The position numbers were made by a program, and so were the translations under genes. 64,000 nucleotides of DNA from an uncultured SAR116 cluster alpha proteobacterium (GTDB lineage: Bacteria; Pseudomonadota; Alphaproteobacteria; Puniceispirillales; Puniceispirillaceae): positions 7,501 to 71,500 of the forward strand of contig CABYZM010000004.1 of NCBI GenBank assembly GCA_902523435.1, read 5' to 3'. The notes beneath the pieces are model-generated. The model was not told the origin of the DNA. It searched no databases and worked only from the letters and a program-made list of their open reading frames with translations. Below, in pieces: positions 1-10,949 of the stretch; within the stretch, counting starts at the first letter, position 1; every line of letters starts with the position of its first letter.

Positions 1-1449
1 GCAACAGCCCCTGTTGAGTTGATCACACAACCAGCCACCCTTCAGTTCTTGAATAAGAATAAGACACAGATAATGCACGATTCTAGTGAACCCTTAGATG
101 ATAGTAACGGTGACGTGCCTGTGCCCGCAGCGCGGCCTGATTATGCGTCCATCTGGAACGGACGTGTTGTAGGTGTTGCTGGTCCTACAGGTCGCCCAGA
201 TATATTGGATATGTGGCCCGAATCAACGAAAGATTTAGCAGATATGGTTCGACAGCAGACAGGGCAAACGGTATTATCAGAAACAAAGCTCACCTTATCG
301 GCAGGGGATACACTTGCCAAAATCTTGCTTAAAGCGAAATTTACGAATCAGGATGTCGCCTATGTTTCAGAAGCATTATCTCGGCATCTAAACCTGCGCC
401 GTCTGCAAATTGGCACAGAATTTACAGCTGGCCTGGATGAAGATAAACGCGCTATTGCCCTGAAAGTCAGCCTGCCCACAAGCCAGCAGACCTCTAGCGA
501 AGTTGGCAATGTTTTTCTTGACCATTATGTATTGCGGGACAGCCCTGAAGATGCTGGATTAAGTTGGCATGCCATAAAGGCTGTTCGCCCCGTTGACCAG
601 GCCGCTGTTCACGCTGGCAATGAGATTGATTTGTCACTGTATGAAGCTGCTCGCCAAGTCAATATACCAATTGATGCGTTTGAAAAATTTGTCCGAGTGA
701 TGGGCTTTTCTGTTGATTTCCAGCGCGACATTCAGCGAGGCGATAAGTTTGAACTGGTTTACGAAAAGACTGTTGACCGGCTGACAGGTGATGTACTCAG
801 TTCGGGCAAATTGAATTATGCAGGCATAATTTTGTCTGGCAAAAGAATGGGCTATTACCGGTTTGCTCATCCTGACGGGCAGATTGGTTGGTATGACCGA
901 AATGGAAAATCTGCCGTGCGGACTTTGATGCGGACACCTGTTAACGGGGCCCGCTTGAGTTCACGCTATGGTATGAGACGCCATCCGGTAACAGGCTTCA
1001 ACGCTATGCATCGCGGAATTGATTTTGCGGTGCCCACGGGCACACCCATCCTAGCTGCAGGCTCTGGGTCTGTCGAAGCTGCTGGATGGAATGGAAATTA
1101 TGGAAAATATGTCCGCATACGGCATAACTCAACCTACAAAACTGCCTATGCTCATATGTCACGCATTGCCCAGGGGATCAGCAAAGGCCGCAAAATAACA
1201 CAGGGCGAAGTGATTGGCTTTGTCGGTTCAACTGGCCGGTCAACAGGCCCACACCTGCATTATGAAATTATGGTGAATAACCGACAAGTCAATCCAATGA
1301 CCGTTCAACTGCCCGCTGGGAAAGGTGTTCCCAACGATCAGATGCAGGCCTTTTCTGATGTGGTCAAGGCTATTGAGAAACAAATGAAAGATAGCCTAAC
1401 GCCTGATTATGTTGGTGTGACCCTGCAGCAGGCTGCCCTTGAACGCTGA
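1..1449 (+). CDS. M23 family metallopeptidase (LytM type), 5' end outside window
   Basis: Likely periplasmic or envelope-bound peptidoglycan endopeptidase. The frame is open to base 1, so the TTG offered at 19 is probably not the start and the N-terminus (signal or anchor) lies outside the window. The first half holds a LysM/OapA-like region (motif LSAGDTLAKILL). The M23 domain fills roughly residues 304-435 of the ORF-track protein, with zinc-binding HRGID near 331 and HLHYE near 412. Both metal motifs are intact, so it should be catalytically active rather than an EnvC/NlpD-like activator. The MOSC gene follows after 9 bases, suggesting co-transcription. Exact substrate not deducible. Confidence 0.9.
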   Translation, partial: ATAPVELITQPATLQFLNKNKTQIMHDSSEPLDDSNGDVPVPAARPDYASIWNGRVVGVAGPTGRPDILDMWPESTKDLADMVRQQTGQTVLSETKLTLSAGDTLAKILLKAKFTNQDVAYVSEALSRHLNLRRLQIGTEFTAGLDEDKRAIALKVSLPTSQQTSSEVGNVFLDHYVLRDSPEDAGLSWHAIKAVRPVDQAAVHAGNEIDLSLYEAARQVNIPIDAFEKFVRVMGFSVDFQRDIQRGDKFELVYEKTVDRLTGDVLSSGKLNYAGIILSGKRMGYYRFAHPDGQIGWYDRNGKSAVRTLMRTPVNGARLSSRYGMRRHPVTGFNAMHRGIDFAVPTGTPILAAGSGSVEAAGWNGNYGKYVRIRHNSTYKTAYAHMSRIAQGISKGRKITQGEVIGFVGSTGRSTGPHLHYEIMVNNRQVNPMTVQLPAGKGVPNDQMQAFSDVVKAIEKQMKDSLTPDYVGVTLQQAALER

Positions 1450-1458
1450 ACTAATCCA

Positions 1459-2238
1459 ATGAGTGCTTCTGATCAGACTTCAACACCTTGCAGACTCGCT
1501 GAAATCTGGCAATATCCGTTTAAAGGATTTCCTGGCCAGCGGTTTTCTAGCGTTAAAGTTATTGCTGACCAGCTCTTGCCTGCTGACCGACGCTTTGCAG
1601 TTAGTAACGGTCACCCAGCCAGCCATGAAAAACTGAATGAGGGCTGGCTGAGCAAACGCCATTTCATTCAACTTTTATCTGAACCGCGTCTGGCAGAACT
1701 AACGCTTGACTATGATGAAATTAGGGAGCGCATCCAACTGACCGATAGAACAGGTGCTGCCATCTCGGCAGCTGCTTACGAGGCGGAACAAGTAATGGAC
1801 AGATTACATGCTTTGCTACCAGACCGGTTTCAGCTGACACCGCGCCTGTGCCGCCTTTCAAATGGTGGCTATACAGATACACAAGCCCCCTGGATCAGCC
1901 TTGCAGGCACAGCCTCACTGGTAGATTTCAGCAAAGTCACTCACACATCGGTGGATAAAAGACGGTTTCGTCTGAATTTGCTTATTGAGACGCAAACACC
2001 ATTCGAAGAATTTGACTGGAAAGGCAAACATATCTGCATTGGTGATGTCGAACTTGAAATAATTGAACCGGTTGGGAGATGCGCAGCCATTAACGTGGAC
2101 CCCGACACCGCGGACTCATCACTAAATCATTTACGCACCATGCTCCAAATCTATGGTCATACAAATTTTGGGATGTTTGCGCGGATTGTGAAGAAGGGTA
2201 CACTAATTCAGGGTGCAAATATGCATTTCATCAGCTGA
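1459..2238 (+). CDS. MOSC domain-containing protein
   Basis: Stand-alone MOSC (molybdenum cofactor sulfurase C-terminal) protein of 259 residues. An N-terminal MOSC beta-barrel segment (about residues 10-60, AEIWQYPFKG) is followed by the MOSC domain proper (about 165-255) with the expected RFRLNL, GRCAAINVDP and G-x-L-I-x-G-A-N-like stretches. The conserved cysteine is at about residue 208. Family members handle sulfur or Moco-linked reductions such as N-hydroxylated substrates; the actual substrate here is unknown. No clear ribosome site precedes the ATG, so translation may be coupled to the peptidase gene ending 9 bases upstream. Confidence 0.85.
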   Translation: MSASDQTSTPCRLAEIWQYPFKGFPGQRFSSVKVIADQLLPADRRFAVSNGHPASHEKLNEGWLSKRHFIQLLSEPRLAELTLDYDEIRERIQLTDRTGAAISAAAYEAEQVMDRLHALLPDRFQLTPRLCRLSNGGYTDTQAPWISLAGTASLVDFSKVTHTSVDKRRFRLNLLIETQTPFEEFDWKGKHICIGDVELEIIEPVGRCAAINVDPDTADSSLNHLRTMLQIYGHTNFGMFARIVKKGTLIQGANMHFIS

Positions 2239-2253
2239 ATGTGCGTAATTAGT

Positions 2254-2700
2254 TCACGCGACAGCCTCGTCAGCTTCTGCTGCAGTCTGCGCACCTGTTT
2301 CAGCCGCTTCTTCATCCTGCAGTTCCGCCGCCTGAACATCATCAGCTGACTTTTCGGACGTTTCTGACGCAGCACTCTCGGGCTTACGGTTTTGCTGCTG
2401 ACGCTCTTCTTGATTGCGGCGATGTTGATCAGCTGCTTGGACAATTGTCTGATGTATGCGGTAATAGTGGTCAGCAAACTGGGCCAGAGCTTCAGCAGAA
2501 ATCCGTTCGCCAGAAGCGTTTGCATCATGCGCAAGTGCTGTATATTTTTCATATAATTGTAGGGCATTACCCCGCAGACGCCCGTCTGGTCCATTTGAAT
2601 CAAATGTCGTATTCCGGTTAACATTGGTTTGTCCGTGGTTACTGTTACGCCGCCCACGCCCACGCGAGCGCTTTTGGTTCTGACCCTGATTATGTCTCAT
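2254..2700 (-). CDS. DUF4167 domain protein
   Basis: 148 residues. The N-terminus is very basic and Asn/Gly rich (KRSRGRGRR), as in RNA-binding tails; the middle carries the DUF4167 core (GNALQLYEKY, then AQFADHYYRI); the C-terminal third is acidic and Ala/Glu rich, low complexity. The family is largely alphaproteobacterial and commonly sits after prmC, as it does here (prmC ends at 2843). Role is not established; the basic head and position after release-factor genes suggest an RNA or ribosome link, which is inference. The overlapping 151-residue ORF in another frame is a shadow. Confidence 0.85.
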   Translation of the reverse strand: MRHNQGQNQKRSRGRGRRNSNHGQTNVNRNTTFDSNGPDGRLRGNALQLYEKYTALAHDANASGERISAEALAQFADHYYRIHQTIVQAADQHRRNQEERQQQNRKPESAASETSEKSADDVQAAELQDEEAAETGAQTAAEADEAVA

Positions 2701-2842
2701 GAAAAATCCAATGCTGTGAAATCAGTTCGAACTGAAACAATTATGTTTGTTTTCGTATCGGAAATAGGTGACGGGGCAACATATCGCCAACTTGTCACAT
2801 TAACTTATTGCCCTGTTCTGAGAATAAAGGCAAGAAAAAACG

Positions 2843-3754
2843 TCATTTTTTGCCTAATATTAAACATCGGTCTCGGCCAGCAAGATCTGGACGGACCGCA
2901 TAAAGCTGCAGACCGGCCTGTTCAGCCAATTTTTTTACAGCATTTGTCTGCTCAGCCCCAATTTCAAGAAACAAACGGCCCTCCATTGCAAGCTTGGCTG
3001 GAATTTGCGGCAATAGTTCGGCATAGGCAACAAGACCATCTGCGCCAGCAAACAGGGCAAGTGATGGGTCATAATCTGCCACGTCACGTGCGAGTGTGCT
3101 ATCTCCAGTTGAAATATAAGGTGGGTTGGCCAAAACCAGATCAAAGCTGCCCTCTACCCCTTCGACCCAGTTAGAACATATAAACTGGGCCCGGTCAGCT
3201 AGACCAAGCTGAGCTGCATTCGCTCGGGCTTGCGACACAGCAAGGGGGGCAAGATCCACTCCTATGCCTGATGTTTTAGGCAGTGCACTGAGAAGGCTGA
3301 GCAAAAGACACCCTGACCCTGTTCCTAAATCGAGACATGAGAGTGCCTTTGTATCAAAAGCTGCGCTACGAGTGTAGTCCACGGCGGCATCTACTAGACA
3401 TTCACTGTCTGGGCGTGGGTCGAGTGTATGGTCATTCAGGCAGAAACACAAAGAATAGAACTCACGCTTGCCGCGCATCCGACTTATCGGATAACCGCTG
3501 TTGCGCTGGGCTATAAGAGCATCAAGTTTAGCGGCCTGCGCAACCGTCAGCATTAGGCTTTCGTGGCCGAAAACAGGTGAATCACGGCCAACCGCAAGAC
3601 CAAGTAGCCAGCGCGCATCCAGATAGCTAGGCGCGTGCAGACGGGACTTAACCTGCCGGAGCAGATCCGGCATCGCACTTCGCAGTTCTGCCTCGAGTTC
3701 AAAAGGACGCTGGCTAGCCTTTGGATTGTCTATGTCGAGAATTTCTGTTTTCAC
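2843..3754 (-). CDS. prmC: Peptide chain release factor N5-glutamine methyltransferase
   Basis: SAM-dependent methyltransferase that modifies the Gln of the GGQ motif in release factors. 303 residues: N-terminal helical substrate domain, then a Rossmann fold with SAM motif DLGTGSG (about 142-148) and the diagnostic NPPY tetrad (about 210-213). Initiation is at GTG, overlapping the TGA of prfA by four bases (GTGA), with AGGAGG just upstream, so enzyme and substrate RF1 are translationally coupled. Followed by the DUF4167 gene. Confidence 0.95.
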   Translation of the reverse strand: MKTEILDIDNPKASQRPFELEAELRSAMPDLLRQVKSRLHAPSYLDARWLLGLAVGRDSPVFGHESLMLTVAQAAKLDALIAQRNSGYPISRMRGKREFYSLCFCLNDHTLDPRPDSECLVDAAVDYTRSAAFDTKALSCLDLGTGSGCLLLSLLSALPKTSGIGVDLAPLAVSQARANAAQLGLADRAQFICSNWVEGVEGSFDLVLANPPYISTGDSTLARDVADYDPSLALFAGADGLVAYAELLPQIPAKLAMEGRLFLEIGAEQTNAVKKLAEQAGLQLYAVRPDLAGRDRCLILGKK

Positions 3755-4833
3755 CCATCCTCCTGTCCTTCAGCCAGGCGAGCAGCCTGGTCTTCTGCCG
3801 CCAACGCATCAATCACTTCTTCAAGAGATTCGCCAGCCAGGATTTTTTCCAGCTTATATAAGGTAAGATTTATCCGGTGGTCTGTTACCCGTCCCTGCGG
3901 GAAATTATAGGTTCTGATCCGCTCTGACCTGTCTCCAGTTCCTACCTGGCCTCTTCGTGATGCTGCCCTTTCTGCCTGCTGTCGCGCTCGTTCAGCATCA
4001 TAAAGCCGTGCACGTAAAATTTTCATGGCCTTGGCACGGTTCTTATGCTGCGACTTCTCATCCTGCTGGCTGACAATGATTCCAGTTGGTAAATGTGTGA
4101 TGCGAACGGCAGAATCAGTCGTGTTCACTGATTGCCCCCCCGGACCAGACGCCCTGAACACATCAACCCGCAAATCACTCTCATTAATCTGTATATCAAC
4201 ATCCTGCGCTTCTGGCAAAACCGCTACAGTTGCCGCAGAGGTATGAATACGCCCACCGGTTTCTGTTTCGGGAACTCGCTGTACTCGATGCACACCCGAT
4301 TCAAATTTTAATTTGGCAAAGACATCCTGACCTGAAATATTTGCGGTTGCTTCTTTATAGCCTCCAATTCCTGTTTCCGAGATATCCATGACTTCAAACC
4401 GCCACCCATATTTAGCTGCAAAACGCTGATACATGCCGAATAAATCAGAAGCGAACAGAGCGGCTTCCTCGCCACCAGTTCCTGCTCTGACTTCAATAAT
4501 TGCGTTACGGGCATCATCAGTGTCTTTAGGTAGAAGTAACAGTTTCAGCTTATGTTCCTCATCTGGCAGTCGAGAAGCCAATTCTTCTGTTTCTGTACGG
4601 GCAAGTTCGATAAGTTCATCATCGGTTTCACTCACAGCTATGTCTTTTGCATCCTGCAGGCTTTTCTGCAGCTGACGAACAATTTCAACCTGCTGGGCCA
4701 CTGGTTTAATCTCCGCCAGTTCGCGTGAGAGCTGCATAAGCTGGTCAGAAGATAAGGCAGCTGCATTAGCCAGTCTGCCCTCAATGTCCTGACGACGCTC
4801 CAGCACCCTGTCCATATTGGTTTCAAGGCTCAT
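3751..4833 (-). CDS. prfA: Peptide chain release factor 1
   Basis: RF1, terminating at UAA/UAG. The ATG at 4833 gives 360 residues, the usual length, and has AGGAAAG upstream; the ORF-track start nine codons earlier overlaps hisS and is unlikely. The GGQ loop ([13 protein letters not shown]) is intact and the stop-codon-reading tripeptide is PET within RVPETE, an accepted P-x-T form. The start lies one base after the hisS stop, so hisS-prfA-prmC is a tight operon. The GGQ codons include a run of seven G that stays in frame. Confidence 0.96.
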   Translation of the reverse strand: MSLETNMDRVLERRQDIEGRLANAAALSSDQLMQLSRELAEIKPVAQQVEIVRQLQKSLQDAKDIAVSETDDELIELARTETEELASRLPDEEHKLKLLLLPKDTDDARNAIIEVRAGTGGEEAALFASDLFGMYQRFAAKYGWRFEVMDISETGIGGYKEATANISGQDVFAKLKFESGVHRVQRVPETETGGRIHTSAATVAVLPEAQDVDIQINESDLRVDVFRASGPGGQSVNTTDSAVRITHLPTGIIVSQQDEKSQHKNRAKAMKILRARLYDAERARQQAERAASRRGQVGTGDRSERIRTYNFPQGRVTDHRINLTLYKLEKILAGESLEEVIDALAAEDQAARLAEGQEDG

Positions 4834-4834
4834 C

Positions 4835-6103
4835 TTAATCACTTTCCTGGGAAGTTTCACTCAGCCGCTCAGACAGCCATGTTGTGAGCTTAGATATTTC
4901 CACTTCAAACTGTTCGCCATCAGCCATGCTGCGTACACTGACCGCCCCACGTCTGAGCTCGTCTGAGCCAGCAATGACCACACTTGCACAACCAAGCCTG
5001 CTCGCAGCCCTCATTTTTTTGGCCATATTTCCATTTATCAGCATCAGGCAAGATAAACCTGCCTGACGCAGTGAAACAGCCAGTCCGAATGCTTCTGGCT
5101 CTGCATCTATATCGGCTGCAATAAGTCCGATATCTGGCACAGCAGCAGAATGATCATCCCCAAGTAGCGCTAACCGTTCGATGCCTGCCGCGAAGCCAAC
5201 AGCTGGCAAAGGTGGACCTCCGAGTGTTTCTGACAGGCCATCATACCGCCCACCCCCCAAAACCGTACCCTGCGCGCCAAGCGCATTGGTAATAAACTCG
5301 AATGCAGTATGTGAATAATAATCAAGCCCCCTTACAAGAAGCGGATCAAGAACAAATTCGATAGCTGCCTTATTCAAACAACCAGAGACCTGATCAAAAT
5401 GTGCCTTAGCCTCATTGCTAAGGTAAGAAGGTAAGCGAGGGGCTTCAGTCAGAATTGCTTGATCAGCCTCAGATTTTGAATCCAAAATCCGCAACGGATT
5501 ACTGTCAAGGCGTCGTTGGCTGTCTTCAGACAGGCTACTACGATACTGTGTTAGATAGTCTATCAGGGCCTGCCGATAGGCCAGACGACTTTTCTGATCC
5601 CCTAAGGAATTCAGGTGAAGTTTTGTATGCGGCAGAATTTTAAGCTCAGATAAAATTGCAGCACCGACTGAGATAATTTCTGCGTCTGCCAGTGGACTGG
5701 TTGGCCCTATAAGCTCGCACCCAATTTGATGAAACTGTCGCATACGCCCTTTCTGTGGCCGTTCATAGCGAAACATGGGACCTGCATAAAACCAGCGTAA
5801 AGGCAGTGACTGGGTTAACCCGTTCGATATGACCGCTCGCATTGCTGACGCTGTCCCTTCAGGCCGCAGTGTCAGTCCAGTGCCACCCCTGTCTTCAAAG
5901 CTGTAAGTTTCCTTTGCAACAACATCGGATGAAGCCCCCAAAGGTCGGCTGAAAACTTGCGTAAATTCAAACACTGGCGTAGCCATATCTTGAAAACCAG
6001 AACGGCGGGCTACATCTTGGGCAACAGAAACGACATAATTATGCCGAGCCTTATCTTCTGGCAAAAGATCGGCTGTCCCTCTGACTGGCTGAAGCAAATC
6101 CAT
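4835..6103 (-). CDS. hisS: Histidyl-tRNA synthetase
   Basis: Class II aminoacyl-tRNA synthetase charging tRNA-His. The ATG at 6103 ([10 protein letters not shown]) is preferred: AAGGA sits nine bases upstream and 422 residues matches the family; the longer ORF start adds an unrelated head. Motif 2 ([10 protein letters not shown] followed by QFHQIG), the histidine-specific block [11 protein letters not shown] and motif 3 (GFAAGIERL) are all present, followed by a C-terminal anticodon-binding domain. Lies between ispG and prfA on the same strand. Confidence 0.96.
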   Translation of the reverse strand: MDLLQPVRGTADLLPEDKARHNYVVSVAQDVARRSGFQDMATPVFEFTQVFSRPLGASSDVVAKETYSFEDRGGTGLTLRPEGTASAMRAVISNGLTQSLPLRWFYAGPMFRYERPQKGRMRQFHQIGCELIGPTSPLADAEIISVGAAILSELKILPHTKLHLNSLGDQKSRLAYRQALIDYLTQYRSSLSEDSQRRLDSNPLRILDSKSEADQAILTEAPRLPSYLSNEAKAHFDQVSGCLNKAAIEFVLDPLLVRGLDYYSHTAFEFITNALGAQGTVLGGGRYDGLSETLGGPPLPAVGFAAGIERLALLGDDHSAAVPDIGLIAADIDAEPEAFGLAVSLRQAGLSCLMLINGNMAKKMRAASRLGCASVVIAGSDELRRGAVSVRSMADGEQFEVEISKLTTWLSERLSETSQESD

Positions 6104-6198
6104 TTTCTCGTCCTTATTTTTGATCATTGAAGCAGCCAAAAAGAAGCAAAGCAAACCTTCTATCGGCTTGCCTAAGTCTGTTCACCACAAAGTTTTGA

Positions 6199-7314
6199 CT
6201 AATGTTCGGGCAGGCTATCCATCTTGGCAACATGAGATTCCACTAGGCCGACTACGTGGTCAACAATTCCCTCGTTCGTCAGCCGGTGATGGGCCAGCCC
6301 AGAGATATACACCTGATGATTATCCTTACCGCCGCCAGTCAGACCAAAATCTGTTTCACGGGCTTCCCCTGGGCCATTTACCACACAACCAATTATGGAA
6401 ACAGTCAAAGGCTTATTAATGTGCGACAGCCTTTCTTCAATTTCCTGAACTGTATTAATCACATCGAACTGCTGACGCGCGCACGATGGGCAGGAGATCA
6501 CAGTTACACCGCGACGGCGCAACCCCAGAGATTTCAGCATTTCATAGGCCACTCTGACCTCTTCAGAAGGGTCTGCTGACAATGAGACCCTGATTGTATC
6601 ACCAATGCCAGACCACAAAAGATTGCCAAGACCAATCGCTGATTTTACAGTTCCTGCCCGTAATCCACCAGCTTCTGTTATTCCAATATGAAGCGGGCAA
6701 TCGATCACATCTGAAAGCTGCTGATAGGCGGCAACAGCTAGAAACACGTCAGATGCCTTTACTGAAATCTTGAATTCGTGAAAATCCAGCTCCTGAAGAT
6801 GATGGGCATGGTCAAGAGCTGATTCAACCAGAGCTTCAGGACAAGGTTCTCCGTATTTTTCAAGAAGATGTTTTTCTAAAGAACCGCCATTCACACCTAT
6901 GCGCATTGAAGATCCATTCGCGCGAGCCGCACGCACTACTTCAGCAACCCGTTCAGCACTTCCAATATTTCCTGGATTAATCCTAAGACAGGCCGCCCCC
7001 GCATCTGCTGCTTCCAGCGCGCGCTTGTAATGAAAATGAATATCTGCCACAAGCGGAACTGGACTTTCTCGGCAAATTTGTTTTAGTGCAGCCGTGCTCT
7101 GTTCATCAGGACAGGATACCCGCACAATATCGGCCCCTGCTCCAGCAGCAGCATTTATCTGGGCCAGCGTTCCAGCAATATCTGTGGTCGGGGTGTTAGT
7201 CATTGTCTGAACAGAAATTGGCGCATCGCCGCCAACTGCAACTGGCCCGACAAATATCTGACGGCTTTTGCGGCGCTCAATTGAACGATAAGGACGGTAA
7301 GCCTGTGAGAACAT
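6199..7314 (-). CDS. ispG: 4-hydroxy-3-methylbut-2-enyl diphosphate synthase (flavodoxin/ferredoxin)
   Basis: Penultimate enzyme of the MEP isoprenoid pathway, converting MEcPP to HMBPP using a [4Fe-4S] cluster. 371 residues, the usual short bacterial form: N-terminal TIM-barrel ([29 protein letters not shown]) and C-terminal cluster domain with the three ligand cysteines in SCPSCARQ and [10 protein letters not shown]. Sits upstream of hisS with about 95 bases between; ribosome site is weak. The organism therefore makes isoprenoids by MEP rather than mevalonate, at least in part. Confidence 0.96.
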   Translation of the reverse strand: MFSQAYRPYRSIERRKSRQIFVGPVAVGGDAPISVQTMTNTPTTDIAGTLAQINAAAGAGADIVRVSCPDEQSTAALKQICRESPVPLVADIHFHYKRALEAADAGAACLRINPGNIGSAERVAEVVRAARANGSSMRIGVNGGSLEKHLLEKYGEPCPEALVESALDHAHHLQELDFHEFKISVKASDVFLAVAAYQQLSDVIDCPLHIGITEAGGLRAGTVKSAIGLGNLLWSGIGDTIRVSLSADPSEEVRVAYEMLKSLGLRRRGVTVISCPSCARQQFDVINTVQEIEERLSHINKPLTVSIIGCVVNGPGEARETDFGLTGGGKDNHQVYISGLAHHRLTNEGIVDHVVGLVESHVAKMDSLPEH

Positions 7315-7469
7315 ATCTTTGGCTCTGTAATTTCAGGTAGCTGTTTTCTTGGTAAGACCGATTAACCAAATGCCGATTCTCACTAATCGTACCTGTTTTA
7401 CCCTCACTTGACCAGTCGAAACAACACTATACAGCTTCTATTTTGAAAGCATTAAAGTAGCATTTCTGA

Positions 7470-8570
7470 TCAATAGGTAAGTTGGTTCCGGCGGGTTAAA
7501 AGAGTTTCACGGTTCAAACGCAGATCACGCAATATCTCTCCAGTCTGACCGGCATCAAAAGCCGACAGATTCACCATCTCAAGACGCAGCCCGCCAGCAT
7601 TGCCTGTACTCAGAAAAAGTTCATCGATTGTTGACAGGGCCAGCTCATCACCATCACGCATCAATTTTGTTACCAGCACCTCACCATTGGCGCGTGTGAC
7701 TTCGATCCAGGCACTGGCTGTTGCCTTGATTATCACTTCTTTTTCAGGAATGCGGGCGGTCGCTCGAGCGGCCACGCCTGTTAGCGCTTGATCAAATGAC
7801 ATTTCAGCATTAGGAAGAGGCGTAGTCTCCGCTGGATATTCCATTACGGCGAGCGCTGTTTGTGTCTCTTCTGAGGAACTTACCGACTCCAATGCAGTTG
7901 CATTAGGCATCACCTCCGGTTCAGATAAAAGTGGATATTGCTCAACCTCGACAAGTTCCGTTTCACCTTTTTGCTGGGAAGTTATTGGCTGCGGTCTATA
8001 GTTGGGATCCCCATCTGGTGTTTTTTCTGTTGTCTCCGCTTCAGTAAGAGCCTGGGCTGAGGGCTGTGTAGGCTGTTCGAATTGTTTAACTTCAGTTTCA
8101 ACTAGAGCCGCCAGCTTCTCAGGCTTTGATATAGATGATGCAATTAGCTCATCATCAGGAGCTAAATTGTAGGTGAGAACTGTCCAACCAACATAAACCG
8201 CCAGCCCAATAAGAACGGCAAACATCGCCAACATACTGCCCGCAACACGTGGCACAAGAGCTTGAACTGGAAAGCTGTATTCGGGCTTTTTAGTTACATC
8301 ATCGGACAGCGACTTGAAGCTGGCTATATGGGATGCTGAGTCAATCCCAACTGCCTTGCAATAATTCCTAATATACCCTGGTATATAACCAATACCAGGA
8401 AGGCTTTCAAAATCCCCTGCTTCCAGAGCTGTCAGGTTTGCATACGACAATCGCGTACGTTCAGCTATATCTCGCAATGAAATATTGGATTTTTCGCGTT
8501 CAGCTTTAAGCGCCTGACCGATAGCCAGCGCTGGATATTCTACCATTTCTCGTTCGTTTTTCGTGTACAT
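7470..8570 (-). CDS. RodZ-like helix-turn-helix membrane protein (DUF4115)
   Basis: 366 residues. Cytoplasmic N-terminal HTH of the RodZ/HTH_25 type (about 18-75: GQALKAEREKSNISLRDIA), one transmembrane helix at about 112-134, a long Glu/Thr/Pro-rich periplasmic linker, and a C-terminal DUF4115-like beta domain (ATASAWIEVTRANGEVL). This is the RodZ layout, a MreB-linked cell-shape factor, and it precedes ispG as often seen in alphaproteobacteria. The start could also be the ATG eight codons downstream; neither has a strong ribosome site. A TTAACCAT octamer (CtrA-like half site) lies just upstream, possibly by chance. Confidence 0.85.
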   Translation of the reverse strand: MYTKNEREMVEYPALAIGQALKAEREKSNISLRDIAERTRLSYANLTALEAGDFESLPGIGYIPGYIRNYCKAVGIDSASHIASFKSLSDDVTKKPEYSFPVQALVPRVAGSMLAMFAVLIGLAVYVGWTVLTYNLAPDDELIASSISKPEKLAALVETEVKQFEQPTQPSAQALTEAETTEKTPDGDPNYRPQPITSQQKGETELVEVEQYPLLSEPEVMPNATALESVSSSEETQTALAVMEYPAETTPLPNAEMSFDQALTGVAARATARIPEKEVIIKATASAWIEVTRANGEVLVTKLMRDGDELALSTIDELFLSTGNAGGLRLEMVNLSAFDAGQTGEILRDLRLNRETLLTRRNQLTY

Positions 8571-8710
8571 GTCTTAACCATTAACACCGTAAAGTAACGA
8601 ACCAATCTTGCTTTTTATTACCTTAAATTGAATAGAAATACTACAAAAACTTTAAGATTCGGAATTTTTAGGCCTAAATATTGGTTTGCCAGGTTGTATT
8701 AAGCTATGAT

Positions 8711-9931
8711 TCAGGCTGTTTCAAGGCCAAAGGCATCATGCAGGCTGCGGACAGCTAGCTCTGTGTAATCTGAATCAATTAGTACTGATATCTTGATCTC
8801 TGAAGTTGAAATCACATGCAGATTTATGCCTTTCTCAGCCAGGACAGAAAACATAGTTCGCGCGATTCCAGGTTGCGAGCGCATTGCCGTGCCGATTACA
8901 GATACTTTTGCCATATCAGGGTCAGCTACCAAAGCCTGATGGCCTAACTTATTCTTGATCGCTTCAAGACAGTCAACAGCCTTGTCCAGTTCAAGCGCAC
9001 CCAATGAAAAAGTGATGTCGGTATTCTGTTTATCAGCAGATGCCGATTGAACAATCATATCCACATTGATGTGATGTTCAGCAAGTGTCCCAAATACTGT
9101 CGCCGCAATGCCTGGCTGATCTGCTAAGTTCACTAGCGTCACTTTAGCTTCATCTCTGCTGTAGGCTATACCGCTGATTTTTTGTTCTTCCATAACATCA
9201 TCCTCATCAATCACAAGCGTTCCTGGCTCATCTGAAAAGCTGGACAGCACCTGCAGATGAACATTGTGCCGCATCGCCATAGCAACAGACCGGGTCTGCA
9301 AGACCTTGGCTCCAGCTGAAGCCATTTCCAGCATTTCTTCAAAGGTAATCTCTTCAAGCTTACGCGCTTTCGGCATAATGCGGGGGTCTGCTGTATACAC
9401 GCCATCAACATCTGTATAAATATCACATCTATCTGCATTCAATGCGGCTGCTAGTGCCACGGCAGAAGTGTCCGAGCCACCCCGGCCAAGCGTAGTTACC
9501 CGCCCTCCAGGACTAATACCCTGAAAGCCAGCAACAACAGCAACCTGGCCTTGCATAAGTCTTTCCTCGACCTGGGCTACATCAATACCCTCAATCCTCG
9601 CAGAACTGTGAATGTCGTCAGTCTGTAAAGGGATTTGCCAGCCCAGCCATGACCGCGCATCAACTCCAATATTCTGAAGCGCAATCGCAAGCAAACCTAC
9701 CGTTACCTGTTCACCCGTAGCCACAATTACATCATATTCACGCGCGTCATGAACGGGGCCGATATCTGTTGCCCATTCAACCAGCTGATTCGTCGTGCCA
9801 GACATGGCAGAGACCACAACCGCGACCTGATTGCCCGCATCAACCTCTGCTTTCACTCGCTGTGCAACCGTCCTTATTCGGTCGAGATCAGCGACAGACG
9901 TGCCTCCAAATTTTTGAACAATACGCGCCAT
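8711..9931 (-). CDS. lysC: Aspartate kinase
   Basis: First step of the aspartate family pathway (lysine, threonine, methionine). 406 residues from the ATG at 9931; the track's TTG two codons earlier is less likely. Kinase domain opens with VQKFGGTSVAD and includes TLGRGGSDTSA; two ACT domains follow (about 265 to the end: VTLVNLADQPGIA and VSVIGTAMRSQPGIA), implying allosteric feedback by lysine and/or threonine. Single-function, not fused to homoserine dehydrogenase. Divergent from ubiG across a 235-base gap; lysA, the last lysine step, is also in this window. Confidence 0.95.
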   Translation of the reverse strand: MARIVQKFGGTSVADLDRIRTVAQRVKAEVDAGNQVAVVVSAMSGTTNQLVEWATDIGPVHDAREYDVIVATGEQVTVGLLAIALQNIGVDARSWLGWQIPLQTDDIHSSARIEGIDVAQVEERLMQGQVAVVAGFQGISPGGRVTTLGRGGSDTSAVALAAALNADRCDIYTDVDGVYTADPRIMPKARKLEEITFEEMLEMASAGAKVLQTRSVAMAMRHNVHLQVLSSFSDEPGTLVIDEDDVMEEQKISGIAYSRDEAKVTLVNLADQPGIAATVFGTLAEHHINVDMIVQSASADKQNTDITFSLGALELDKAVDCLEAIKNKLGHQALVADPDMAKVSVIGTAMRSQPGIARTMFSVLAEKGINLHVISTSEIKISVLIDSDYTELAVRSLHDAFGLETA

Positions 9932-10166
9932 AATCAACCTGTTATTCTGTGCTGGCCACTGCTGCTTTAGCTTTAGGCGGCCTGCGCTGCTGCATGCGTC
10001 ATGATTTAAAAACCGCTGCCCTCTGTTACACGAATTCTACAGAAGAGAAAAGAGCAGGTGGGGGGCGCTGTAACGATTTACTTCATTTACTTACCTGTCC
10101 TATGATGAAATAGAACGAAAGGTTAGCAATCCTGATGGGCTGCACAACATAGCCAAGGACCAATAT

Positions 10167-10928
10167 ATGTCATCCATGCCAGACACCCAATCCACAGTAG
10201 ATGCTGATGATATTTCCCGTTTCAACAGTCAGGCTGGACAGTGGTGGGACCCAGATGGGCCTATGAAACCCCTGCATCTGTTCACCCCTGTGCGTTTGGA
10301 ATATATTCTGGCCGCTGCCCGTCGCACCAAACTCATAGCTTACCAACGAGATAATCTTTTGCCGCTTGATGGCTGCAAAGTTCTAGATGTAGGGTGTGGC
10401 GGCGGTCTTTTAGCCGAACCCTTATGCCGGCTAGGGGCAGACATCACAGCAATTGACGCCTCTCAGGGCGCGATTGACGTCGCAAAAGCCCATGCCGCGT
10501 CACAGGGTTTGTCAATCACTTATAAGAACCTGCCTATTGAATCATTGGCAAAAACTCCGACAATGCAGAAAGAATTTGACCTAATTTACGCTTCTGAAAT
10601 TATCGAACATGTGAATAACAGGCATCAGTTTTTGCAGTCCATGCGGCGGCTGCTCAAAGCTGATGGCGTGATCATATTCACGACAATAAACAAGACTTTG
10701 CCTGCGCTGCTGTTAGCTAAGTTTGCAGCTGAATATATACTCAATTTGGTGCCACGGGGCACGCATCAGTTTGAAAAATTTATCCGGCCTGAACAGCTAC
10801 AACGCGAATGTGCTGATGCAGGGATTCTGATTGATGATATTACTGGTTTTATTCCAACTACGCAGGGAGGATTCCGGTTTTCGTCTGTCACAGCTGTAAA
10901 TTACGGCGCCTCTGGTCAGCTAGCGTAG
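10167..10928 (+). CDS. ubiG: Ubiquinone biosynthesis O-methyltransferase
   Basis: Class I SAM methyltransferase performing both O-methylations in ubiquinone synthesis. 253 residues, start ATG behind CAAGGA. SAM motif I is LDVGCGGGLLAEPL and the family signature near the N-terminus (FNSQAGQWWDPDGPMKPLH) is clear, as is the C-terminal RGTHQFEKFI stretch. Stands alone on the plus strand between lysC and DUF1178 (both minus). Confidence 0.95.
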   Translation: MSSMPDTQSTVDADDISRFNSQAGQWWDPDGPMKPLHLFTPVRLEYILAAARRTKLIAYQRDNLLPLDGCKVLDVGCGGGLLAEPLCRLGADITAIDASQGAIDVAKAHAASQGLSITYKNLPIESLAKTPTMQKEFDLIYASEIIEHVNNRHQFLQSMRRLLKADGVIIFTTINKTLPALLLAKFAAEYILNLVPRGTHQFEKFIRPEQLQRECADAGILIDDITGFIPTTQGGFRFSSVTAVNYGASGQLA

Positions 10929-10949
10929 CTATTCGCCATACTTTTTTAA

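Noticed and set aside
2629-3174. 181-residue plus-strand ORF across prmC and DUF4167
   Set aside because: Overlaps two recognised genes on the other strand and contains no known motif.
4240-4290. RF1 codon-recognition tripeptide PET instead of PAT or PVT
   Set aside because: P-x-T with Glu is a normal bacterial variant, so there is no hint of altered stop-codon use.
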